From Domibacillus sp. PGB-M46 (GTDB taxonomy: Bacteria; Bacillota; Bacilli; Bacillales; Domibacillaceae), in contig NZ_JAKGCR010000013.1 in assembly GCF_022668875.1 (NCBI RefSeq), positions 1 to 64,000 of the forward strand: DNA of 64,000 bases. The letters are read 5' to 3'. Below are positions 25,950 through 33,096 of this stretch, piece after piece. Made by a program: the position numbers and the translations under genes. The notes below the pieces were generated by a model. The model was not told the origin of the DNA, did no database searches, and saw only the letters and a program-made list of their open reading frames with translations. How positions within the stretch are numbered: position 1 is the stretch's first letter; each line of letters starts with the position of its first letter.

Positions 25950-26435
25950 TTATTTGACAATTCTTTTAGCGCCTATATACCGTTCCTTCCAATACGTATC
26001 GCTCATTTTCACTACCTTTACTCCTTTGGAGGTAGCGCCAATAAAAGTGCCGTCTTTATAATAGATGGCAGCAAATGATACCTTTCCTTTTGTGCCGGTT
26101 GCATAAAAAACTAAATCGCCGGGTTTAAGCTGGCTTCGGCTTACCGACGTTCCAATTCTATATTGGTCAACGCTTGTGCGCGGAATCGTCATTTTCGTTG
26201 CGGCGTTTTTATAAACGTACTGTGTAAACCCGCTTGCATCGAATCCTTTTGGCGTTGTTCCTCCGTACTTGTACGGGCTTCCTACATACCTTTTGGCCAC
26301 AGCCGCTGCTTCTTCTCCATAATTGATTGTTGCGGATGCACTTGGGGTTAATAAACCAAGCATGAATGCTACTGCCAGAGACAAAATTGCCAGAACTGCC
26401 GCTGCCCATCTTACCCTTGATCCGTTCATAACCAA
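25950..26435 (-). CDS. Secreted NlpC/P60-fold protein lacking the catalytic residues (pseudoenzyme)
   Basis: A 161-aa secreted protein made of a signal peptide (about 1-35, ending SASA) and one NlpC/P60 domain. It is clearly paralogous to residues 33-155 of the SLH protein at 22380-23399 (YGGTTPKGFD..GF, IPRT, LKPGDLVFYA, YIGAKRI). All three catalytic positions are changed: Cys to Ala67 (GFDASGF), His to Phe121 (VSFAAIY), and the third residue Asn to Gly133. The frame is intact, so a binding or regulatory role is likelier than decay. The start is TTG at 26435, with GAGGAGG 8 bp upstream. Confidence 0.85.
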   Translation of the reverse strand: MVMNGSRVRWAAAVLAILSLAVAFMLGLLTPSASATINYGEEAAAVAKRYVGSPYKYGGTTPKGFDASGFTQYVYKNAATKMTIPRTSVDQYRIGTSVSRSQLKPGDLVFYATGTKGKVSFAAIYYKDGTFIGATSKGVKVVKMSDTYWKERYIGAKRIVK

Positions 26436-26527
26436 TGCTTTTCCTCCTCGAAATGAAAAATGAACCACAAAAGTAAATATATGAGTGTATCCTTTTTTCA
26501 TTCCAATAAAATGTAATTTGTAAAAAT

Positions 26528-26930
26528 AAAAAGCACAGGCGAATAAGTTCGTCTGTGCTTTTAGTGTGTAAACAAAATCTTTTGCTTCTAAAAAAGAGCC
26601 GATAAGTGAAGCCCGCCAGACTTCGCGACCCTTAGGGCAGTGCGGGAGCCTCCTCGGCTGCGCCCGCGGGGTCTCCCGACTCACTGTACTTCCCGCAGGA
26701 GTCTTCGTCCGGCAGGCTTCACTCAATAACCTTGAAGATCCATAAGCAATGAACGAATAGAAATTTCTCTTTTTTAAACAGAAAGATACGGCCTTATTCG
26801 TCCTATACCATCTTGTCGCAAGCCACTTGGCGCGGGAGGGCGGCGCAGACTCCTATGGGACTAGCCGGCAGCTGAGACCGGTGAAGCCGCCAGGCGAAGT
26901 CGGGCTCTTCGCCTGTGCTTTTCTTTTCTA
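26528..26930 (-). repeat. Terminator-flanked intergenic element, copy C (composite)
   Basis: Read on the minus strand from the flavin reductase stop: a terminator-like hairpin (AAAAGCACAGGCGAA arm, 26894-26926), then about 330 bp of GC-rich palindromic sequence, then an end reading TTTTGTTTACACACT, then a second complete copy of the same terminator (26528-26562) with a T-tract. The layout and right end match copies A and B, but the interior is different and contains two other palindromic repeats. Confidence 0.6.
26606..26722. repeat. 117-bp GC-rich palindromic repeat (MITE-like)
   Basis: Ends GTGAAGCCCGCCAGAC and GTCCGGCAGGCTTCAC are 16-bp inverted repeats with two mismatches. The interior has several GC-rich palindromes (GCGGGAGCCTCCTCGGC, CCCGCAGGAGTCTTCG). 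This composition is common in Bacillaceae intergenic repeats. It has no coding capacity and is nested in copy C. Confidence 0.55.
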
Positions 26931-26939
26931 TCTAAAAAA

Positions 26940-27446
26940 CTACTTTGAAGCGTAAAAAGTGGCTGGAATCGAAGCAAAATGGCGGCGATGATAGAGCATG
27001 GGGTCTTTTTCCTCATTAATTTGAATGGTGTCTACTTCTCCAATCAAAATTGTATGATCTCCTGCCTCCACTGTTTGAACGGTTTGGCATTGAAAAACAG
27101 CAAATGCGCCTTCGATAACCGGCAAATGGTGTTCAGGTGAAAAGTTCCATTTACACGTGCTGAAGCGGTCGGCTCCTTTGGTCGCAAACGTCATGCAAAT
27201 ATCTTTTTGATTGCCGGCTAAAATGTGCACGGCGAATGTGCCGTTTTCCATAAACGCTGGCAGGGTTGCAGCTTTGTGGTCAATCGACCATAAAATCAAA
27301 AGGGGATCAAGTGATACAGAAGCGAATGAATTCACAGTCAGGCCAGCCGGTTTGCCATTTGAGTCCACCGTTGTCATAACCGTGACACCGGTCGGGTAAT
27401 TGCCCATTGCATCTTTGAACAACTGCTGTTTTTGTTCGTCTGCCAT
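26940..27446 (-). CDS. Flavin reductase family protein
   Basis: A 168-aa FMN-binding split-barrel protein of the HpaC/flavin reductase-like group. The motif NYPTGVTVMTTVDSNGKPAG (near 15) and the segment LTVNSFASVSLDPLLILWSI (near 35) are typical. It uses NAD(P)H to reduce flavin, usually for a partner monooxygenase; no such partner is in view. Ribosome site AAAGGAGG. Its terminator region is split by the copy C element. Confidence 0.88.
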   Translation of the reverse strand: MADEQKQQLFKDAMGNYPTGVTVMTTVDSNGKPAGLTVNSFASVSLDPLLILWSIDHKAATLPAFMENGTFAVHILAGNQKDICMTFATKGADRFSTCKWNFSPEHHLPVIEGAFAVFQCQTVQTVEAGDHTILIGEVDTIQINEEKDPMLYHRRHFASIPATFYASK

Positions 27447-27521
27447 TTTTCCTTCCTCCTTTTAATCAAAGACCTGCTTTTATCGTATCGCGCTTTGGTT
27501 CACTTTACCACTTCAAAAACA

Positions 27522-27556
27522 AAAAGACCGCCTTATTGAACAGACGGCCTTTCCTT
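27522..27556 (-). terminator. Terminator-like hairpin after the DoxX gene
   Basis: The arms AAAGACCGCC and GACGGCCTTT are imperfectly paired around a 10-base loop, between the DoxX and flavin reductase genes. Strand use is uncertain. Confidence 0.5.
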
Positions 27557-27639
27557 TATATTCGTTTTTTGCATTGAGGAAGCGGCAGCTTTTACTTCCG
27601 CTGTAACGGAACCCATCCCTGCTGCCCTCTTCTATTTTT

Positions 27640-28038
27640 TTAACCAAGCAGCGCGTCCAGCGCATAGCGTCCTGGGCCTGTTAGGGCAATACCGATGGCA
27701 ACAGCCAGCAGCACTAAATTGTACTCATAGCCGTTTTGTGTGCTCCAGAAACCGTTTGGACCATGTACTTTTACAATCGCAACAACCATTGTCAAAGCAA
27801 TTAATACACCAGCAAGCGGCGTGAGCAAACCGAGCGCAAACAGGGCACCGCCGACGAATTCTGAAAGCCCTGCGATCAGCGCCATCGCGTAACCAGGCTT
27901 CATGCCGATAGAGTCAAACCAGCCTCCCGTTCCTTTTAATCCATAGCCTCCAAATGCGCCAAATAGTTTCTGCGCGCCGTGTCCGACGAACGCAAGCCCA
28001 ATGATTAAACGTATAATTAACAATCCTGCATCTAACAT
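27640..28038 (-). CDS. mhqP: DoxX family membrane protein, MhqP-like
   Basis: A 132-aa membrane protein with four hydrophobic helices. IRLIIGLAFVGHGAQKLFGA (near 8) and GYGLKGTGGWFDSIGMKPG (near 31) are DoxX-family motifs, and the whole resembles Bacillus MhqP, linked to quinone/electrophile stress. The ATG at 28038 with GAGGAGG upstream is chosen; the frame's earlier extension runs through the operators. Two MhqR-type palindromes precede it. Confidence 0.82.
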   Translation of the reverse strand: MLDAGLLIIRLIIGLAFVGHGAQKLFGAFGGYGLKGTGGWFDSIGMKPGYAMALIAGLSEFVGGALFALGLLTPLAGVLIALTMVVAIVKVHGPNGFWSTQNGYEYNLVLLAVAIGIALTGPGRYALDALLG

Positions 28039-28059
28039 TCTTTCTTCCTCCTCTTTTAT

Positions 28060-28077
28060 TATCTTGAATTCGAGATA
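28060..28077. promoter_or_regulatory. Candidate MhqR-type operator, proximal
   Basis: An 18-bp palindrome, TATCTTGAATTCGAGATA, with one mismatch, close to the MhqR box (tATCTcgaAtTCgAGATa) as I recall it from B. subtilis. Confidence 0.7.
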
Positions 28078-28122
28078 TATAGTTAAAAAAGTTCGATATA
28101 TTCCACTAACGTTTTGGTTATT

Positions 28123-28140
28123 TATCTTGAATTCAAGATA
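28123..28140. promoter_or_regulatory. Candidate MhqR-type operator, distal
   Basis: TATCTTGAATTCAAGATA is a perfect 18-bp palindrome. Its centre is 63 bp (about six turns) from the proximal copy, so dimers would lie on the same DNA face. Confidence 0.72.
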
Positions 28141-28218
28141 ATAATAACAGCTTTTTAAAAAGACGTCAATCACTTTTAGAAACTTTTTTACTTTTTCCCA
28201 CAAGGAAAACCACCCCTA

Positions 28219-28626
28219 TTATAAGAGATGGTTCATAACATCTTTAAGGGTCTGGCTGCTTAACTCCTGCTCCATCGCAGTCTGAGCCCTTCCAAACGTG
28301 ACGTCGAGCGCCGACTGAATATTTTTTCCGACCGCACATTCCGGATTCGGTTTTTCATGGATGGCAAACAATTCTTCTTTCGGCTCAACGGCTCGAAAAA
28401 TATCCAGAAGAGTAATGTCTGCCGGATCCTTCGTCAGGGCTGCGCCTGTTTTACCAGCACGTGAGGTTAAGAGACCGGCTTTGCGAAGCATACCCATAAT
28501 TCGCCGCACTACAACGGGGTTTGTATTGACACTCCCTGCCATCCATTCTGATGAAACCGTTTCACGGGGATTGGATGCAATGAGGATCATAATATGAATT
28601 GCGACTGCGAGACGGCTGTTGATCAT
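28219..28626 (-). CDS. Rrf2 family transcriptional regulator
   Basis: A 135-aa winged-helix regulator of the Rrf2/YwnA group. The HTH is about residues 20-60 (SSEWMAGSVNTNPVVVRRIM and GMLRKAGLLTS). Only one cysteine is present (PECAVG), so it lacks the three-Cys iron-sulfur site of NsrR/IscR and is more like the YwnA/SaiR redox or orphan types. It lies upstream of mhqP in the same direction. Confidence 0.9.
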   Translation of the reverse strand: MINSRLAVAIHIMILIASNPRETVSSEWMAGSVNTNPVVVRRIMGMLRKAGLLTSRAGKTGAALTKDPADITLLDIFRAVEPKEELFAIHEKPNPECAVGKNIQSALDVTFGRAQTAMEQELSSQTLKDVMNHLL

Positions 28627-28707
28627 TTCTTTTCACCACCATTTGTTCTTATTTTAGTTACACTTAAAATCCTTGTCAAACAAGCGGGAAACCCTTTACC
28701 ATTGCAG

Positions 28708-28743
28708 AAAAAGACCGCTTTTAAATTAAAAGCGGCCTTTTTC
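28708..28743 (-). terminator. Terminator of the 124-aa hypothetical gene
   Basis: AAGACCGCTTTTAA and TTAAAAGCGGCCTT pair around a short loop, overlapping the stop codon at 28726; T-tract on the minus strand. Confidence 0.75.
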
Positions 28744-29100
28744 TTCGTTTTCATATCGTTCATATAACGTATCGAGTACTTCATCGACCACATCTTGAAC
28801 TTCACTGGCAAAATGAACAAAAATAAACTGCATGGCTTCTGCTTCCTCCATAAACCGCTCGCCTTCAGGGCCATAGGCACTGAAGAATGGAACCGTAAAA
28901 TGAACGTCGATTTCTTCGCTTCCCTCTTCTTTTCCAAAGCCTTTTGCTACAAAATAAATATCCAAGTCACCGACATGCTCACCTTCTCGATCTTTAAAGC
29001 TGACCGTCTGGCAGTACGTTTCGTTATGTTCTTCCGGCTCAATTCGTTTCTCTTTTAAGCTGCCCTCTGCCAACACTTGAATGCCGCTTACTGAATACAT
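28726..29100 (-). CDS. Conserved-looking acidic protein of unknown function
   Basis: A 124-aa soluble acidic protein. I do not recognise a family. The first 80 residues look like a beta-rich domain (GDLDIYFVAKGFG, IDVHFTVPFFSAYGPEGE) and the C-terminus is helical (FASEVQDVVDEVLDTLYERY). The ATG at 29100 is preferred over the frame's earlier start because AGGAGTGATAGT directly precedes it. It starts 4 bp after rpiA, suggesting a shared transcript. Confidence 0.75.
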   Translation of the reverse strand: MYSVSGIQVLAEGSLKEKRIEPEEHNETYCQTVSFKDREGEHVGDLDIYFVAKGFGKEEGSEEIDVHFTVPFFSAYGPEGERFMEEAEAMQFIFVHFASEVQDVVDEVLDTLYERYENEEKGRF

Positions 29101-29104
29101 ACTA

Positions 29105-29788
29105 TCACTCCTGTTTTGTTCGTTTTTTAACCTGTATCTCCTGTTTTTCATTTACGGTAATGATCGTATCCGCCATATCGATAAACAGTCCGTTTTCTAC
29201 AACACCGGGGATGAGATTCAATTCCCACTCCAATTCTTCAGGCGACGCAATAAGACCAAAATCGCAGTCGAAAATATAATGCCCATTATCAGTGATATAC
29301 GGTTTTCCTTCTTTTACCCGTAATGCGGATGCCCCTCCTAAAGAACGGATTTTTTTCTCTGTCATCTTGTATCCGAATATCTCCACCTCAACCGGAAGAG
29401 GAAGCCGCCCGAGTTGTTCGACCATTTTAGATGGATCCGCCACTACTACAAATCTCCGTGCGGAAGAGGCAATGATTTTTTCCCGCAGAAGTGCTCCTCC
29501 TCCGCCTTTGATTAAATGAAAAGCAGGATCGGCTTCGTCAGCGCCATCGATAGCCAGATCGAGCTCGTCCACTTCCTCCAGGCTGAGAAGCGGAATTCCG
29601 CATTCTTTCGCTAATTGTTCCGTTCGAATTGACGTAGCCACGCCTTGAATGGACAAACCTTGTTGAACGAGCCTGCCTATTTTCTCAATGGTATACCGTA
29701 CTGTACTGCCTGTTCCAAGACCAATGATCATGCCGTCTTCTACAAACCCTGCCGCTTTTTCACCGACGAGCTGCTTTTCCGCTGTCAT
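29105..29788 (-). CDS. rpiA: Ribose-5-phosphate isomerase A
   Basis: A 227-aa enzyme of the pentose phosphate pathway that interconverts ribose-5-phosphate and ribulose-5-phosphate. Motifs are GLGTGSTVRYTIEKIG (near 23), DLAIDGADEAD (near 80), KGGGGALLREKI (near 95) and FGLIASPEELEWEL. Its start overlaps the preceding small gene by 4 bp. Many Bacillus use RpiB instead, so this is a secondary isomerase or replacement. Confidence 0.95.
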   Translation of the reverse strand: MTAEKQLVGEKAAGFVEDGMIIGLGTGSTVRYTIEKIGRLVQQGLSIQGVATSIRTEQLAKECGIPLLSLEEVDELDLAIDGADEADPAFHLIKGGGGALLREKIIASSARRFVVVADPSKMVEQLGRLPLPVEVEIFGYKMTEKKIRSLGGASALRVKEGKPYITDNGHYIFDCDFGLIASPEELEWELNLIPGVVENGLFIDMADTIITVNEKQEIQVKKRTKQE

Positions 29789-30081
29789 CGGCCGATCAGT
29801 TCCAGACTGAATGTCCCTGTTGCGCCCGCTTTATATAAATTCGTTACCGAGGTAGAATACGTGTGAATCATGGCCGGAAACTCCATTCCTTTTTCGGGCA
29901 CCTTCACTTGAAAATTATTTTCATATAAAAGAACCGTTATATCGTGATACTCTTCGCTTGTGACGGGAAATTGAAAGCTGATTTTTGGCACTTTTGCACC
30001 CGTCTTTTTATTTACAACCGTTTCTTCGTGAAAATTCTCCACCTGAATCGGCGTATCATTCAAGATCACTTGCTTCACCAT
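29785..30081 (-). CDS. DUF3219-like (YkvR-like) small protein
   Basis: A 98-aa protein rich in beta strands (VILNDTPIQVENFHEETVVN, then PKISFQFPVTSEEYHDITVL). It resembles the Bacillus YkvR/DUF3219 group from memory. Function unknown. It overlaps rpiA by 4 bp and so begins a three-gene transcript with rpiA and the 124-aa gene. Confidence 0.65.
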   Translation of the reverse strand: MVKQVILNDTPIQVENFHEETVVNKKTGAKVPKISFQFPVTSEEYHDITVLLYENNFQVKVPEKGMEFPAMIHTYSTSVTNLYKAGATGTFSLELIGR

Positions 30082-30175
30082 TTTTCACTCAGCTCCTATC
30101 TTTATCGTTAGAGCCATTATAATGCTCCTTTTTTAATTGAGCCATTTTTTCGCTTCACTGCTATCATTTAAACAA

Positions 30176-30210
30176 AAAACCTTTCACTGCTCCAAGCAGT
30201 GAAAGGTTTT
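30176..30210 (-). terminator. Terminator of the ABC exporter gene
   Basis: AAAACCTTTCACTGCT pairs perfectly with AGCAGTGAAAGGTTTT around a 3-base loop. Confidence 0.92.
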
Positions 30211-30217
30211 AATAAGC

Positions 30218-31936
30218 TTATACGTGGCCGAACTGTGCTTCATGCAAACGCCGATAATGGCCGTTTTGCTCAAGCAGCTCATAATGGCTGCCTTGTTCTT
30301 CAATGCCTGATGGCGTAACGACAATAATCCGGTCGGCATGCTTGATTGTAGCGAGCCGATGGGCAATCACAAGCGTTGTCCGCCCGACAGACAGCTCCGA
30401 GAGCGCCTGTTGAATGGCAAGCTCTGTTTCCGTATCAAGAGCAGAGGTTGCTTCATCCAATATTAAAATCGGCGGGTTTTTCAGGAAAATCCGCGCAATG
30501 GCAAGACGCTGCTTTTGGCCGCCCGACAGCTTTACACCGCGTTCGCCAATGACCGTATCGAGTCCATCTGGCAAAGAAGAAACAAATTCATCAAGGCGCG
30601 CCCGTTTTAAAGCGGACAGGATAGCTTCTTCAGACGCACCAAGATCGCCATATAAAATATTTTCACGAATTGTGCCAGAAAACAGGAATACATCCTGCTG
30701 CACGATCCCAATTTGACGACGCAGCGACGCAAGCGACATTTTTCTCGTGTCGAGCCCATCAATTGAAATAAATCCTTCCTGCGCCTCGTAAAAACGTGGC
30801 AGCAAGCTGCACATAGTCGTTTTACCGGCACCGGACGGACCGACAAACGCCACTGTTTCTCCGGCTTTAATCGACAAGCTGATATTTTGGAGAACCGGCT
30901 TTTTGCCTTCGTACCCGAACGTCACGTTATGGTAGCTGATGTCGCCATGCACTGCGTCTACGTCTATGGCATCTGGTGCATCCGCTACATCGGGAGCCGT
31001 CTGGAGCAGTTCCACATAGCGTTTGAAGCCGGCAATTCCTTTTGGATAGCTTTCAATAATGGCATTAATTTTTTCAATCGGACGGAAGAAAATATTAGAT
31101 AGGAGAATAAATCCGACAAATTCACCGTAGGTAAGCTCACCCTGCATCACAAAATACGTTCCGCAAATAAGTACAAACAGTGTAATTATGCGCATAAGCA
31201 TGTAGCTGATCGACATATTCTGCGCCATAATTTTATAGGAAACGAGCTTTGTCATCCGGAATCTTCCATTGTTTTCTTCAAATTGCTTCTTTTCATGTTT
31301 TTCGTTCGCAAAAGCCTGCACGACACGAATACCGCCCATGCTGTCTTCAATACGGGCATTGAAATCAGCAATATCACCAAAGAGCTGGTGAAAGGCCCTG
31401 GTCATTTTTTTATTGAAGAAAACAGCGAGCCACAGCACAGCCGGCACGATAATAAATGTTAACACAGCCAGCTTCCAGTTGATTGTCAGCATAATGCCAA
31501 ACGCCCCGGTCAGTGTCATCAGTGCAATAAACAAATCTTCCGGCCCATGATGCGCCATTTCACCAATCTCCATTAAATCACTGGTCATCCGTGAAATAAG
31601 ATGGCCTGTTTTTGTGTTATCAAAAAAACGGAATGACAGCTTTTGCACATGGGCAAACAGTTTGCTGCGCATATCTGTTTCAATATTAATGCCGAGCATA
31701 TGCCCCCAGTAGGTAACCACGTAATGAAGACCGGCATTTACAATATAAATAAGCAGCAAGCCAATACTTGCGGCTACAATTAAATTCCAATTCCCTCCGG
31801 GCAGAAGGGTATCAATAAAATAATTCACAACCAGTGGAAATGCGAGCTCTAACAGACCCGCAAATACCGCGCAAAAAAAGTCTAAAAAAAACAGTTTTTT
31901 ATATGGGCGGTAATACGAAAAAAAATACTTAATCAC
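30218..31936 (-). CDS. ABC transporter, fused membrane and ATPase domains (exporter type)
   Basis: A 572-aa half-transporter of the MsbA/LmrA/YfiB group. Six membrane helices (about 1-310) are followed by an ATPase with Walker A VGPSGAGKTTMC (near 366), signature LSGGQKQRLAIAR (near 472), Walker B LILDEATSALD (near 495) and the H-loop IAHRLATI. It works as a dimer and probably exports lipid or drug. GTG start with AGGTGA. It lies 26 bp after the siderophore-type ATPase gene. Confidence 0.9.
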   Translation of the reverse strand: MIKYFFSYYRPYKKLFFLDFFCAVFAGLLELAFPLVVNYFIDTLLPGGNWNLIVAASIGLLLIYIVNAGLHYVVTYWGHMLGINIETDMRSKLFAHVQKLSFRFFDNTKTGHLISRMTSDLMEIGEMAHHGPEDLFIALMTLTGAFGIMLTINWKLAVLTFIIVPAVLWLAVFFNKKMTRAFHQLFGDIADFNARIEDSMGGIRVVQAFANEKHEKKQFEENNGRFRMTKLVSYKIMAQNMSISYMLMRIITLFVLICGTYFVMQGELTYGEFVGFILLSNIFFRPIEKINAIIESYPKGIAGFKRYVELLQTAPDVADAPDAIDVDAVHGDISYHNVTFGYEGKKPVLQNISLSIKAGETVAFVGPSGAGKTTMCSLLPRFYEAQEGFISIDGLDTRKMSLASLRRQIGIVQQDVFLFSGTIRENILYGDLGASEEAILSALKRARLDEFVSSLPDGLDTVIGERGVKLSGGQKQRLAIARIFLKNPPILILDEATSALDTETELAIQQALSELSVGRTTLVIAHRLATIKHADRIIVVTPSGIEEQGSHYELLEQNGHYRRLHEAQFGHV

Positions 31937-31962
31937 ACAGTCACCTGCTTTATTGAATTCCT

Positions 31963-32778
31963 TTATCGGCTTCCTGCCAGCGCAAGTTCTGGTGCTTTTA
32001 CCAAGTCATAGGTTAAACAAACCGGCTTGCCGGAACGAGGATCGCGGACAATTTCCGCATCGATTTGAAAAACAGAACGCAGATTTTCTTTTGTCATAAC
32101 CGTTTCTGGCGCTCCCTCGCATATGATACTGCCTTTTCTCATCGCGACGAGGTAATCGGCGAAGCGTGCCGCGTGGTTTAAATCATGGAGTACCATCACA
32201 ATGGTCCGGCCTTCCCGTTCATTTAATTCCTGTAAAAGCTCCAGCACTTCCAGCTGGTGGGCCAAGTCTAAGTAAGTCGTTGGTTCATCGAGTAAAATCA
32301 AATCTGTTTCCTGTGCCAGCGCCATCGCGATCCAGACACGCTGGCGCTGTCCGCCTGAAAGCGCGTCAATTTCCCGGTCGCGGAAGTCCGCCGTACCGGT
32401 TACATCCATCGCCCACTGGATCACTTCTTTATCGTGTGCATTTAATGTGCCAAAGCCTTTTTGATGCGGGAAGCGGCCATATGAAATCAGCTCATAGACA
32501 GTCAGTCCAGCCGGGGCTTCCGGCGTTTGCGGCAAAATAGCCATTTGCTTGGCGATTTCTTTTGTAGAGAGACGGTGAATGTCCGCACCATTTAAGTACA
32601 CCGAACCGCTGTTTTGATTTAAAAGACGTGCCATTGTTTTGAGCAATGTGGATTTCCCGCAGCCGTTCGGCCCAATAATCGTTGTTACTTTTCCTGCTGG
32701 AATATCGACGGTTAAATCCTCGACGATTGTCGCAGCCCCATAGCCAATGTTTACTCGTTCCGCACGCAGCTTGCTCAT
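31963..32778 (-). CDS. Iron-siderophore-type ABC importer ATPase (FecE/YusV-like)
   Basis: A 271-aa ATPase of the FecE/FepC group. Walker A GPNGCGKSTLLKT (near 36), signature LSGGQRQRVWIAMALAQ (near 140), Walker B LILLDEPTTYLDLAHQ (near 160). The TYLD form is typical of ferric-siderophore importers. The ATG at 32778 follows GAGGTGG. No permease or binding protein is adjacent, as for the shared Bacillus ATPase YusV. A Fur-like box lies upstream. Confidence 0.88.
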   Translation of the reverse strand: MSKLRAERVNIGYGAATIVEDLTVDIPAGKVTTIIGPNGCGKSTLLKTMARLLNQNSGSVYLNGADIHRLSTKEIAKQMAILPQTPEAPAGLTVYELISYGRFPHQKGFGTLNAHDKEVIQWAMDVTGTADFRDREIDALSGGQRQRVWIAMALAQETDLILLDEPTTYLDLAHQLEVLELLQELNEREGRTIVMVLHDLNHAARFADYLVAMRKGSIICEGAPETVMTKENLRSVFQIDAEIVRDPRSGKPVCLTYDLVKAPELALAGSR

Positions 32779-32832
32779 TTCTTCCACCTCGTTTACGTTT
32801 TTCCTTTATCATCTATATCGGACGGTTGCAAT

Positions 32833-32847
32833 TGATAATCAGTTTCA
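32833..32847. promoter_or_regulatory. Candidate Fur box
   Basis: TGATAATCAGTTTCA matches the Bacillus 7-1-7 Fur consensus (TGATAATnATTATCA) with two mismatches, 55 bp before the ATPase gene start. Confidence 0.65.
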
Positions 32848-32895
32848 ATTAAAAGTTATCATAAAATTGCCTGCCCTGTCCAGACTTTCGAAGAA

Positions 32896-33096
32896 AAAAG
32901 CCTTGAATGGGTTCAAGGCTTGAGAGTGTAGACAAAGTAAGAAAGCAGGCTGATTGAAAACGTCTGTCTTTCCAGGAACGCTGCCGGCTGGGAAGCGGAG
33001 TGACCTTTTCAGGGTCATGAGCATTCACAGCTTGGCAAGTGACGCCGAAAGCGGGCGTTTGTCAACAGCCTGAAGCCTTGAACGGGTTCAAGGCTT
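32896..33096 (-). repeat. Terminator-flanked intergenic element, copy A
   Basis: About 200 bp between rocB and the iron ATPase gene. On the minus strand: terminator hairpin GCCTTGAACCCGTTCAAGGC, then an element from TGTTGACAAA to TTTGTCTACA with internal small hairpins, then a second copy of the hairpin (one base different) with a T6 tract. The element core (32939-33068) is nearly the same as that at 52772-52884. Confidence 0.8.

Noticed and set aside
27557-27639. 27-codon frame (MGSVTAEVKAAASSMQ...) after the DoxX gene
   Set aside because: Weak ribosome site and no distinctive protein features; it could be chance in a terminator region.
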